From the NCBI GenBank assembly GCA_027858145.1, contig JAQIDF010000481.1, positions 1-6,183 of the forward strand: 6,183 nucleotides of DNA, in the 5' to 3' direction. Shown one piece after another: positions 1-6,151 of this stretch; within the stretch, counting starts at the first letter, position 1; each line of letters starts with the position of its first letter. Source of the DNA: Prolixibacteraceae bacterium (GTDB lineage Bacteria; Bacteroidota; Bacteroidia; Bacteroidales; Prolixibacteraceae). A program made the position numbers and the translations under genes. Below the pieces are notes generated by a model. It was not told where the DNA came from and made no database searches. It saw nothing but the letters and a program-made list of their open reading frames with translations.

Positions 1-197
1 CGATAGATAATATAATTCGTTTCATCGGCAACATATTGAACTCGCATTCTTTAGTTGTTTGCGATTGTGGTTCGACAGAATCATGCTCGTTTCATTGTGT
101 AATTATAACATAAAAAAAAAGGAAAGCAAATTAGAATCACAATTTAAATTTTTTAACCTCCAAACCCTGGTAACTTAAATTTCATTAATTTTTGGTG

Positions 198-226
198 TTG
201 ATGTTCAAACAAAGTAAATAAATTTG
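198..226 (+). promoter_or_regulatory. Candidate Bacteroidota-type promoter (distal)
   Basis: TTG at 198-200, an 18-base spacer, then TAAATTTG at 219-226, an exact match to the Bacteroidota -7 consensus TAnnTTTG. Transcription would start near 232 and leave a leader of about 145 nt before the ATG at 379. In DNA this AT-rich such matches arise by chance, so support is modest. Confidence 0.3.
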
Positions 227-322
227 AAGCTATGAACATGTTAAAAACAACACAAATTGCATATTGACTCAAACTATTTGGTGGGAATGAATGTATAAGA
301 TATCATTACTCGCCTTGATCTT

Positions 323-353
323 TTTGAAAAGCCATATCTTTTTTTTAGTTTCG
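323..353 (+). promoter_or_regulatory. Candidate Bacteroidota-type promoter (proximal)
   Basis: TTTG at 323-326, a 19-base spacer, then TAGTTTCG at 346-353, which matches TAnnTTTG at seven of eight positions. The predicted start near 359 would give a short leader of about 20 nt to the ATG at 379. The spacing and position suit the start of the femAB-amrS-amrB unit better than the distal candidate, although the -7 box is less perfect. Confidence 0.35.
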
Positions 354-378
354 CCGCCCGAATTATTAAGGCAGAACT

Positions 379-1503
379 ATGTACTGTGAAGTAGAACCCA
401 AGGATTTTCAGACAATTCACAAGAGCAACATTGTCCAGCAAACGGCCTTTTGGGCACGTGTTAAAAAGCAGCAGGGCATAATACCCTATGCGTTTAAATA
501 CAAAGCTGATGATGACCTGTCGTTTCGTTTGCAGACCACGCCAAAACCCGTGTACGATGATATTTTGATACTATTGCAGTACATTAACCGTAAACACACA
601 ATCGCCTACGTACCTTATGGCCCCAAAGACGAACCGTCCTCCGAAAATCATGGAAAATTCATCGAAGAACTTTCTGAGGTATTGCGTCCGCACTTGCCTA
701 AAGATTGTATTGCCATACGATACGATTTACCATGGGAAAACCTTTGGTCGAAAGAGGATGATTATTTTGACGAACAAAACAACTGGCTGGGACCTCCTGC
801 GGTTCAAAACCAGGAAATGCGCATAAACTTTAACACCAACAACTGGAACCTTTTCAAAACGCCAACCGACATACTTCCATCAAATACCATTTTTCTCGAC
901 CTCAACCAAAACAGTGAACAGCTTTTGGCCAATATGAAACCAAAAACACGCTACAACATACGGCTGGCAAAACGCAAAGGCGTTGTAGTAAATTCATACA
1001 GCACGGACTATATCGATGAATGGTACAAACTTTACAAAGAAACATCGCAACGGAACGGTATAACGCTGCATGGTAAAGATTATTTTCAATCGGTATTGAA
1101 CACGCACACCAAAGACCTGAACTCGCCGGCCAATGTTAAATTGCTTATGGCCGACTATGGGAATGAGCACCTGGCAGCCATGTTTCTCATTCTTTCGAAA
1201 AACAGGGGCACTTATTTGTATGGCGCTTCATCAGACGAAAAACGAAACCTCATGGCCACTTATGCCATTCAATGGGAAGCCATCAAACAATCGCAACAGG
1301 CAGGTTGCAACGAATACGACCTGTTTGGTTCAGCACCCAATTCAAATCCCGGTCACCCGATGCACGGGCTCTACAGGTTTAAAAGTGGCTTCGGCGGCTA
1401 TATGTTCCACCGCATGGGATGCTGGGATTACCCACTCGACATTGAAAAATATGGAATATTAAGAGCACAGGAAGTTAACAATCAGGCTTATCATACAAAT
1501 TGA
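379..1503 (+). CDS. FemA/FemB-family aminoacyltransferase (GNAT fold)
   Basis: A 374-residue protein of the FemAB family. Characterised members transfer amino acids from aminoacyl-tRNA onto the peptidoglycan precursor in the cytoplasm to build or modify the peptide cross-bridge; relatives in Gram-negative bacteria mostly have unknown acceptors. Family signatures include QTAFWARVK near residues 21-29, KPKTRYNIRLAKRKGVVV at 187-204 (the typical basic TRYNIR..A.KKG segment), YLYGASS at 279-285 followed by RN.MATYAIQWE up to residue 300, and GLYRFKSGFGG at 330-340. Length is normal and there is no signal peptide or membrane segment, consistent with a cytosolic enzyme. The ATG at 379 is the first start after an in-frame stop at 367-369; a weak AAGG lies 7 nt upstream. 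Its TGA stop is followed 60 nt later by amrS in the same frame. Family assignment is firm; substrate is not determinable, so I give no gene symbol. Confidence 0.88.
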   Translation: MYCEVEPKDFQTIHKSNIVQQTAFWARVKKQQGIIPYAFKYKADDDLSFRLQTTPKPVYDDILILLQYINRKHTIAYVPYGPKDEPSSENHGKFIEELSEVLRPHLPKDCIAIRYDLPWENLWSKEDDYFDEQNNWLGPPAVQNQEMRINFNTNNWNLFKTPTDILPSNTIFLDLNQNSEQLLANMKPKTRYNIRLAKRKGVVVNSYSTDYIDEWYKLYKETSQRNGITLHGKDYFQSVLNTHTKDLNSPANVKLLMADYGNEHLAAMFLILSKNRGTYLYGASSDEKRNLMATYAIQWEAIKQSQQAGCNEYDLFGSAPNSNPGHPMHGLYRFKSGFGGYMFHRMGCWDYPLDIEKYGILRAQEVNNQAYHTN

Positions 1504-1563
1504 AAATCTCACTTGCAAAAGTTCTCTGAGAAAGCTAAATTGTGGAAATTATCAAACCACACC

Positions 1564-2574
1564 ATGAACGAAGCTTCTTATTACACCAAATTAGAAAACC
1601 ACGAAGTACAGTGCACCTTATGCCCCCGCATGTGCATTATTGAAGAAGGAAGATTTGGCGATTGCCATGCACGGCGTAACCGAAACGGAGTGCTGTCGTC
1701 TGAAGTTTATTCCAAAATTGCAGCCATTAATACCGACCCCATTGAAAAAAAACCATTGTACCATTTTTACCCGGGGAGCAAAATAACCTCCATTGGCACA
1801 ACCGGTTGCAATATGCACTGCAGTTTTTGTCAGAATCATACGCTGTCGCAGGTAAACAACCGAAAACCTCCGGTGCCCACCAAAACAATTCAGCCTGAGC
1901 AAATGGCCGAGAATGTAATAAAGGACATCTCAAGTATAGGACTAGCCTATACCTATAATGAACCAACGGTAAACTACGAGTACATGCTTGAAACAGCACG
2001 TTTGGTTAAAATGGAAGATAAAAAAACGGCCATGATAAGCAATGGTTATATCAACCCTGACCCTTTGCACATGCTACTTGAATACATCGATGCATTCAAC
2101 ATCGATTTAAAAGCTTTCAATAACGGTTTCTACAAAAAATATTCAAAGTCGACTTTTAAGCCGGTATTAAAATCGATAAAAGCAATAAGTAAATCGGGCA
2201 AACATCTCGAACTAACCAATCTGGTTATTCCGATGGCCAACAGCGAAAAAGAAGAGTTTGAAGAAATGTGCAAATGGATTGCCGGTGAAACGGGCAAAGA
2301 CACGCCCCTGCACCTCAGCCGGTTCTTTCCGCGCTACGAACTCGACCAATACCCAACACCACCTGAGATGATGTTCGATTTTTTCGACATTGCACGCACG
2401 CACCTCAATTACGTGTATCTTGGAAATATTGCCACAGAATTACACAGCAACACCATTTGCCCCTCGTGCGGCAAAAAGGTTGTTGAGCGCACTTATTACC
2501 ACATCGCCCCAAAGGGGATAAATGATGATGGATGCTGTAAAAATTGCGGAACAAAAATATTTAAATACTATTAA
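1564..2574 (+). CDS. amrS: AmmeMemoRadiSam system radical SAM enzyme
   Basis: A 336-residue radical SAM protein related to pyruvate formate-lyase activating enzymes and named for genomic linkage to Memo (AmrB) and AMMECR1 (AmrA) proteins. Its reaction is not established to my knowledge. The [4Fe-4S] cluster motif CX3CX2C is C82-NMH-C86-SF-C89 (GCNMHCSFC). The N-terminus has the family cysteines C17, C20, C24 and C34 (CTLCPRMC then FGDC). AYTYNEPT spans 128-135, and LSRFFPRYEL lies further on. The C-terminus ends in a zinc-ribbon-like pair, C299-PS-C302 and C325-KN-C328. I chose the ATG at 1564 because MNEASYYTKLENHEVQC fits the usual family start; an in-frame TTG at 1513 would add 17 residues without family character. 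No clear Shine-Dalgarno is visible. The stop TAA directly abuts the ATG of amrB, suggesting translational coupling. Confidence 0.9.
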   Translation: MNEASYYTKLENHEVQCTLCPRMCIIEEGRFGDCHARRNRNGVLSSEVYSKIAAINTDPIEKKPLYHFYPGSKITSIGTTGCNMHCSFCQNHTLSQVNNRKPPVPTKTIQPEQMAENVIKDISSIGLAYTYNEPTVNYEYMLETARLVKMEDKKTAMISNGYINPDPLHMLLEYIDAFNIDLKAFNNGFYKKYSKSTFKPVLKSIKAISKSGKHLELTNLVIPMANSEKEEFEEMCKWIAGETGKDTPLHLSRFFPRYELDQYPTPPEMMFDFFDIARTHLNYVYLGNIATELHSNTICPSCGKKVVERTYYHIAPKGINDDGCCKNCGTKIFKYY

Positions 2575-3414
2575 ATGGAAAAGACCATCAGGAAACCCGT
2601 GTATGCCGGAAAATTTTATCCCGGTTCGGCGCATGAATTAAATGTCATGTTCGATAATATGGATGTTAGCCATAAGCTTCCCGAGGCCGAAGACCTTATT
2701 GGTGGCGTGGTTCCCCATGCAGGTTATGTTTATTCAGGCCACCACGCGGCCCCGGTTTATAATGCCCTCAAAAACCATCACGAAGCAATTGATACCTTTG
2801 TTATCATAAATCCCAACCATACCGGTATTGGCAATGGGAACTTCAATGTTAGCGGTGTTGATGAATGGGAAACACCACTGGGCAATATAGAAACCGACAA
2901 AGAATTTATTTCGGCTTTAGATATCGAAGTGAATGAACTGGCACACCAAAGTGAACACTCGGGTGAAGTACAACTCCCATTTCTCCAGCATTTCTTGCCA
3001 TACAACTTTAAAATTGTAATGATAACGATAAACCGCCAGACACCATCGAATGCTATAGCACTGGCCAAACTGATTGCTGAAGCCCGGGAAAAAACCCAAC
3101 GCAAAATATTTATCCTTGCATCGAGTGATTTTTCGCACTACGAAAACCCGCTAACAGGTTTCGAAAAGGACCAGTTTGTTGTAAACGAAATTCTTGAACT
3201 TAATACCGATGAAATTTTTCAACAAATAAGAAAAAACGATGTCACGGCTTGTGGCTTTGGCTGTATCATGACCCTTACCGCTTATGCCAACGATAATTAT
3301 GAAAACCCCGAAATGAAGATCCTTAGCCGTGGGCACTCTGGCGAGGTTATTTCATCGAGCCAGGTTGTCAATTATATATCGATATTATGCTATCAATCAA
3401 ACCTTGTCCGTTAA
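2575..3414 (+). CDS. amrB: AmmeMemoRadiSam system protein B (Memo family)
   Basis: A 279-residue Memo-family protein, homologous to human MEMO1 and structurally related to LigB-type class III extradiol dioxygenases. Visible hallmarks are VYAGKFYP near 9-16, VPHAGYVYSG at 46-55, NPNHTG at 79-84, EHSGEVQLPFLQ at 127-138, SSDFSHY at 183-189 and TACGFG at 224-229. H48, H82 and C226 fall where human MEMO1 has its metal-binding His/His/Cys set, so the metal site looks intact. D185 and H188 match other conserved active-site positions. Many bacterial homologues carry an AmrA (AMMECR1) domain fused at the C-terminus or encoded next door; this protein ends after the Memo domain and no AmrA follows. It starts on the base after the amrS stop, so the two are probably made together. 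The family call is firm; the reaction is unknown. Confidence 0.92.
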   Translation: MEKTIRKPVYAGKFYPGSAHELNVMFDNMDVSHKLPEAEDLIGGVVPHAGYVYSGHHAAPVYNALKNHHEAIDTFVIINPNHTGIGNGNFNVSGVDEWETPLGNIETDKEFISALDIEVNELAHQSEHSGEVQLPFLQHFLPYNFKIVMITINRQTPSNAIALAKLIAEAREKTQRKIFILASSDFSHYENPLTGFEKDQFVVNEILELNTDEIFQQIRKNDVTACGFGCIMTLTAYANDNYENPEMKILSRGHSGEVISSSQVVNYISILCYQSNLVR

Positions 3415-3477
3415 AAATAATGTACGTAATTTTATTTTGTTTATCGACAATTAAAATGAAACCATTAAATTAGCAAC

Positions 3478-3485
3478 AAAATTTG
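3478..3485 (+). promoter_or_regulatory. Possible -7 element just upstream of yicC
   Basis: AAAATTTG differs from TAnnTTTG only at the first base and ends 5 nt before the yicC ATG. No TTG sits at the expected -33 distance. A second near-match, TAAATTAG, lies at 3466-3473. The 76-nt gap after amrB is enough for a promoter and contains no clear terminator, so yicC may be transcribed separately or by read-through. Weak support. Confidence 0.2.
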
Positions 3486-3490
3486 CATAT

Positions 3491-4363
3491 ATGATAAAAT
3501 CAATGACTGGTTACGGTAAAGCCGAATGTGAGCTTCCAAGTAAGAAAATAACAATTGAAATAAAGTCGTTAAACAGTAAACAACTCGACATTAACACCCG
3601 CCTTCCAAACATTTATAAGTCGAAGGACATTGAAATACGAAAATTAATTGCAGAAAAACTTATCCGCGGAAAAGTTGAATTTGTACTGTATTTCGACCAA
3701 CTGGGAGATGAAACCAATACCACGATAAACGGCCCTGTGGTAAAAAACTACTATCAGCAACTGTTAGAAGTTTATAAGGATTTAGGCATTGAAGCATCTG
3801 AAAACACAATACAATCAGTTTTGCGCCTGCCAGATTCCATAAAAACTGAGCACGAAGAAGTGGACGAAGAAGAGTGGGCAACTATTGTAAGTAGCATTAA
3901 CGACGCCCTTGAACAACATGACCGTTTCAGACAACAGGAAGGCGCCGCGCTTCATGCCGATGTTCTGGAGCAAATAAAAAACATCCAACAACTTAAAAAC
4001 GAAGTGGAACCTTACGAGCAAGAGCGCATTGAACGTGTGAAAGAGCGACTTACTGATGCCCTGAAAGAACTTAAAAACAATATACAAAACGACGAAAACC
4101 GCTTTGAGCAAGAATTGATTTTTTATTTAGAAAAATTAGATATTAACGAAGAAAAAGTGCGTTTAGACAATCATTGCAAATATTTTCTTGAAACACTTGA
4201 AGATAATGCCCCCGGTAAAAAGCTGGCCTTTATATCACAGGAAATTGGCCGGGAAATTAATACCATGGGATCTAAAGCCAACCATGCTGAAATACAAAAA
4301 CTGGTTATCCGCATGAAAGAGGCGCTCGAGAAAATTAAAGAACAATCATTGAATATTTTGTAA
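3491..4363 (+). CDS. yicC: YicC/YloC family endoribonuclease
   Basis: A 290-residue protein, close to the length of E. coli YicC. Members of this family have been reported as endoribonucleases acting on RNA in the cytoplasm (E. coli YicC affecting the small RNA RyhB; B. subtilis YloC). The N-terminal YicC domain is clear: MIKSMTGYGKAE at 1-12, EIKSLNSKQLD at 23-33 and LIRGKVEF at 57-64. RQQEGAAL at 147-154 is another family motif. A charged, helical, probably coiled-coil stretch runs about 155-205. The C-terminal domain (formerly DUF1732) has DINEEKVRLDNH at 217-228, KKLAFISQEIGREINTMGSK at 243-262 and the ending EKIKEQSLNI. All the expected blocks are present and there is no frameshift. gmk starts 2 nt after its stop, a pairing seen in many bacteria. 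The family call is firm; RNase activity is inferred from characterised relatives. Confidence 0.93.
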   Translation: MIKSMTGYGKAECELPSKKITIEIKSLNSKQLDINTRLPNIYKSKDIEIRKLIAEKLIRGKVEFVLYFDQLGDETNTTINGPVVKNYYQQLLEVYKDLGIEASENTIQSVLRLPDSIKTEHEEVDEEEWATIVSSINDALEQHDRFRQQEGAALHADVLEQIKNIQQLKNEVEPYEQERIERVKERLTDALKELKNNIQNDENRFEQELIFYLEKLDINEEKVRLDNHCKYFLETLEDNAPGKKLAFISQEIGREINTMGSKANHAEIQKLVIRMKEALEKIKEQSLNIL

Positions 4364-4365
4364 AG

Positions 4366-4932
4366 ATGAAGGGAAAACTCATTATATTCTCGGCACCATC
4401 GGGTGCCGGGAAAACTACCATTGTAAAACATTTGCTCAAAAAAGGCTTCAACCTCGAATTCTCGGTATCGGCTACCAGCCGGCCACCCCGTGGTAACGAA
4501 AAACATGGTAAAGACTATTACTTTTTAACTGCCGACGATTTCAAAAAGAAAATTGCCAACGACGAGTTCCTGGAGTGGGAAGAAGTTTACACCGACAAAT
4601 TTTATGGCACACTAAAATCGGAAGTAGAGCGAATTCGACAAGAAGGCAAAAATGTGGTTTTTGATGTGGATGTTGTGGGCGGTTGCAACATAAAAGATTA
4701 TTACGGCGATGAAGCCCTTTCGGTTTTCGTACAGCCACCATCGGTTGAAACTCTTGAAAAAAGATTGAAAGCCCGATCAACCGATAGCGACGAGGTAATC
4801 AAAACCCGCGTTGAAAAAGCGAAATACGAACTATCGTTTGCCCCGCGCTTCGATAAGATAATTATTAATGATAAGTTGGAAGAAGCACTGGAAGAGGCAG
4901 AAAAAACATTGAATGAGTTTCTACATTCATAG
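4366..4932 (+). CDS. gmk: Guanylate kinase
   Basis: Guanylate kinase, 188 residues, phosphorylates GMP (and dGMP) with ATP to GDP in the cytosol and is normally essential. The P-loop is SAPSGAGKTT at 9-18, with K16 as the phosphate-binding lysine. The GMP-binding region shows SATSRPPRGNE at 35-45, GKDYYF at 49-54 and FLEWEEVYTDKFYGT at 68-82. DVDVVGG at 100-106 is the usual Walker-B-side segment, followed by NIK. The lid contains RSTDSDEVIKTR at 137-148, then EKAKYEL. Length and motif order are normal for a bacterial enzyme. The ATG lies 2 nt after the yicC TAA with no Shine-Dalgarno, so it is almost certainly co-transcribed and probably translationally coupled. The stop is TAG, unlike the TAA used by most neighbours. 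Confidence 0.97.
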   Translation: MKGKLIIFSAPSGAGKTTIVKHLLKKGFNLEFSVSATSRPPRGNEKHGKDYYFLTADDFKKKIANDEFLEWEEVYTDKFYGTLKSEVERIRQEGKNVVFDVDVVGGCNIKDYYGDEALSVFVQPPSVETLEKRLKARSTDSDEVIKTRVEKAKYELSFAPRFDKIIINDKLEEALEEAEKTLNEFLHS

Positions 4933-4947
4933 ATAGTAAGATTAAAG

Positions 4948-4969
4948 ACACAAGACGATAGACTTGTGT
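4948..4969 (+). other. Small hairpin downstream of gmk
   Basis: ACACAAG at 4948-4954 and CTTGTGT at 4963-4969 form a perfect 7-bp stem with an 8-base loop, beginning 15 nt after the gmk stop. No T run follows, so it is not a classical intrinsic terminator, but it could mark or protect the 3' end of the yicC-gmk transcript. A short CAATG tandem follows at 4971-4980. The rest of the 194-nt gap to nadD is AT-rich and otherwise featureless. Confidence 0.3.
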
Positions 4970-5135
4970 ACAATGCAATGCAATATAAATAATCTAAATA
5001 AATCTGAAGGGGAAAATCTGGTGATAAATGAGTTAATCAAGATTGAACACGGGATTCTATCTTAAATTCTCCCGAAATTGTAAAATTATTAATCCAAACT
5101 TTTATATAGTTTAAAAACTGAAAAATTTGACTTCG

Positions 5136-5741
5136 ATGAGCGGCTATTCAGATAATCAGCAAAGAAAATATAAAACCGGACTGTTTTTCGGCTCATTCAA
5201 CCCTATTCACATCGGGCATACAGCCATTGCCAATTACATGGTTGAGTATGGCCCGGTGCAACAAATATGGTTTGTAGTTACCCCACTCAACCCCCTGAAA
5301 AAGCGCTCGAACCTGCTCCATGATTATCAACGGCTTGAATTAGTAAACCGTGCCATTGGTAATGACCATCGTTTCCTGGCCTCCGATATTGAATTCAGGC
5401 TTCCACAACCCAATTACACCATCGACACACTGGTTTACCTGAAAGAAAAACACCCGCAACGTGACTTCTACCTTATTATGGGCGCCGACAATTACGTAAC
5501 ATTTAAGAAATGGAAGAACTGGGAAATACTGGCCAAGGATTTTAAATTTCTGGTGTACCCACGCCCGGGGTTCGACCACACCAGCATCGACTTTGGTGAA
5601 AATTTTGAATTTATCGATGCCCCGGTAATTGAAATTTCTTCCACCTTTATTCGAAAAGCCATTACTGAAGATAAAGATGTACGGTATTTCCTTTCGCCTG
5701 AAGTGAATCGGTATATTGATGAAATGGGTTTTTACAGGTAA
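5136..5741 (+). CDS. nadD: Nicotinate-nucleotide adenylyltransferase
   Basis: NadD, 201 residues, transfers the AMP moiety of ATP to nicotinate mononucleotide to give deamido-NAD, the penultimate step of NAD synthesis in the cytosol. The nucleotidyltransferase signature GSFNPIHIGH is at 19-28, with the (H/T)xGH-type pair H25/H28. Further family segments are PLNPLKK at 50-56, LIMGADNY at 113-120 followed by WKNW, and the C-terminal ISSTFIR at 167-173, which contacts the ATP phosphates. Length is typical. I chose the ATG at 5136; an in-frame TTG at 5127 would add only three residues. The resulting protein has about 12 residues before the core KTGLFFGSF, slightly longer than many homologues, with no ATG closer to the core. 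The sequence AAAATTTG ends 6 nt before the ATG and could be a weak -7 element. In Bacteroidota nadD often follows gmk, as here. Confidence 0.96.
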   Translation: MSGYSDNQQRKYKTGLFFGSFNPIHIGHTAIANYMVEYGPVQQIWFVVTPLNPLKKRSNLLHDYQRLELVNRAIGNDHRFLASDIEFRLPQPNYTIDTLVYLKEKHPQRDFYLIMGADNYVTFKKWKNWEILAKDFKFLVYPRPGFDHTSIDFGENFEFIDAPVIEISSTFIRKAITEDKDVRYFLSPEVNRYIDEMGFYR

Positions 5742-5829
5742 CACTTTGATATTTATTAAAATATTTTCATGAGCGGCGACACCGGTTCGCGATAAAACTA
5801 TTGCGTAAAAGAAAAAGGACTTGTTGTCT

Positions 5830-5997
5830 ATGCCTGAGACATTGTATTCAAAAGATGATTTGGAGAAAAAGTTAAATTACATACATAAAAATCCTGTAGC
5901 TGCAAGGTTTGTAGATCACGAAGAAGATTACCCTTACAGTAGTGCCGTTGATTATTCCGGACAAAAAGGGCTGGTAGAAATAGTTAAATTGTATTAA
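5830..5997 (+). pseudogene. C-terminal remnant of a REP-associated (IS200-like, Y1) transposase
   Basis: The 55 residues encoded here include KLNYIHKNPVAARFV, then EDYPYSSAVDYSG and QKGLVEIV, ending in a stop. This matches the C-terminal end of REP-associated tyrosine transposases (Y1_Tnp, IS200/IS605-like), where the usual pattern is YIH.NPV.AG.V followed by EDY.YSSA.DY.G.KGL. Full proteins are about 150-220 residues. The N-terminal part with the HUH metal-binding motif is missing, and the frame is closed by a TAA at 5806-5808, so only a fragment remains. The ATG at 5830 is the first in frame but need not be used. The stop codon's last base lies in the stem of the adjacent palindrome, the usual neighbour of such transposases. 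Family recognition is good from the short conserved block; the element is presumably inactive. Confidence 0.75.
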
Positions 5998-6019
5998 GCA
6001 CGAGTTGCAAACTCGCGCT
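5997..6019. repeat. REP-like imperfect palindrome next to the transposase remnant
   Basis: The arms AGCACGAGTT (5997-6006) and AACTCGCGCT (6010-6019) pair across a 3-base GCA loop with a single A/C mismatch. On the minus strand the mismatch becomes a G/U-type wobble, so the hairpin is stronger in that orientation. Its GC-rich arms stand out from the surrounding AT-rich DNA. Its position directly at the end of a REP-associated transposase is what is expected of REP elements, the hairpins these enzymes recognise. Copies elsewhere in the genome would confirm it. Confidence 0.6.
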
Positions 6020-6151
6020 ATAGGGGGCGAGTAAGGTTGTTGATATGAATGGTGTTGTTAACATCATGACATGCGGTTGTCTGCTCATTAAAAACGGATA
6101 TGCCTGATTGTATATATCCAAACCGGAAAATTATTAACCAGCTTGCCAAAC

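Larger units (their letters stand above)
1..378. other. AT-rich intergenic region upstream of the femAB-like gene
   Basis: No convincing gene lies here; all + frames have frequent stops. It holds two candidate promoters for the downstream gene (listed separately), several short A and T runs, and a 9-base direct repeat TCGTTTCAT at 17-25 and 87-95. On the minus strand a frame is open from 91 leftwards off the window, with possible ATG starts at 34 and 25; the latter begins MKRIILSI, like the start of a secreted or membrane protein. Eight codons are too few to call a gene, but a divergent gene may begin at the left edge. I see no tRNA, riboswitch fold or strong terminator. Confidence 0.5.

Noticed and set aside
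17..95. Direct repeat TCGTTTCAT at 17-25 and 87-95
   Set aside because: Only 9 bases with no shared flanks, in AT-rich DNA; no sign of an operator or insertion footprint.
141..181. Inverted AATTTAA / TTAAATT pair as a terminator
   Set aside because: Pure A/T arms with a loop of nearly 30 bases would be unstable; the pairing is expected from base composition.
232..267. Short + strand reading frame MNMLKTTQIAY in the leader of the femAB-like gene
   Set aside because: Only 11 codons, no ribosome binding site, no repeated regulatory codons and no hairpin series that would make an attenuator; chance is sufficient.
1513..1563. TTG start for amrS giving a 353-residue protein
   Set aside because: The extra 17 residues do not resemble the family N-terminus, while the ATG at 1564 gives the usual start.
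3151..3336. Minus-strand frames opposite amrB and similar frames opposite the other genes
   Set aside because: They lie wholly over well-recognised + strand genes and show no family motif or plausible upstream signal.
5136..5777. ATGAGCGGC at the nadD start (5136-5144) and again just after nadD (5769-5777)
   Set aside because: It could suggest a duplication bracketing nadD, but the match stops after 9 bases and flanks differ; most likely coincidence.
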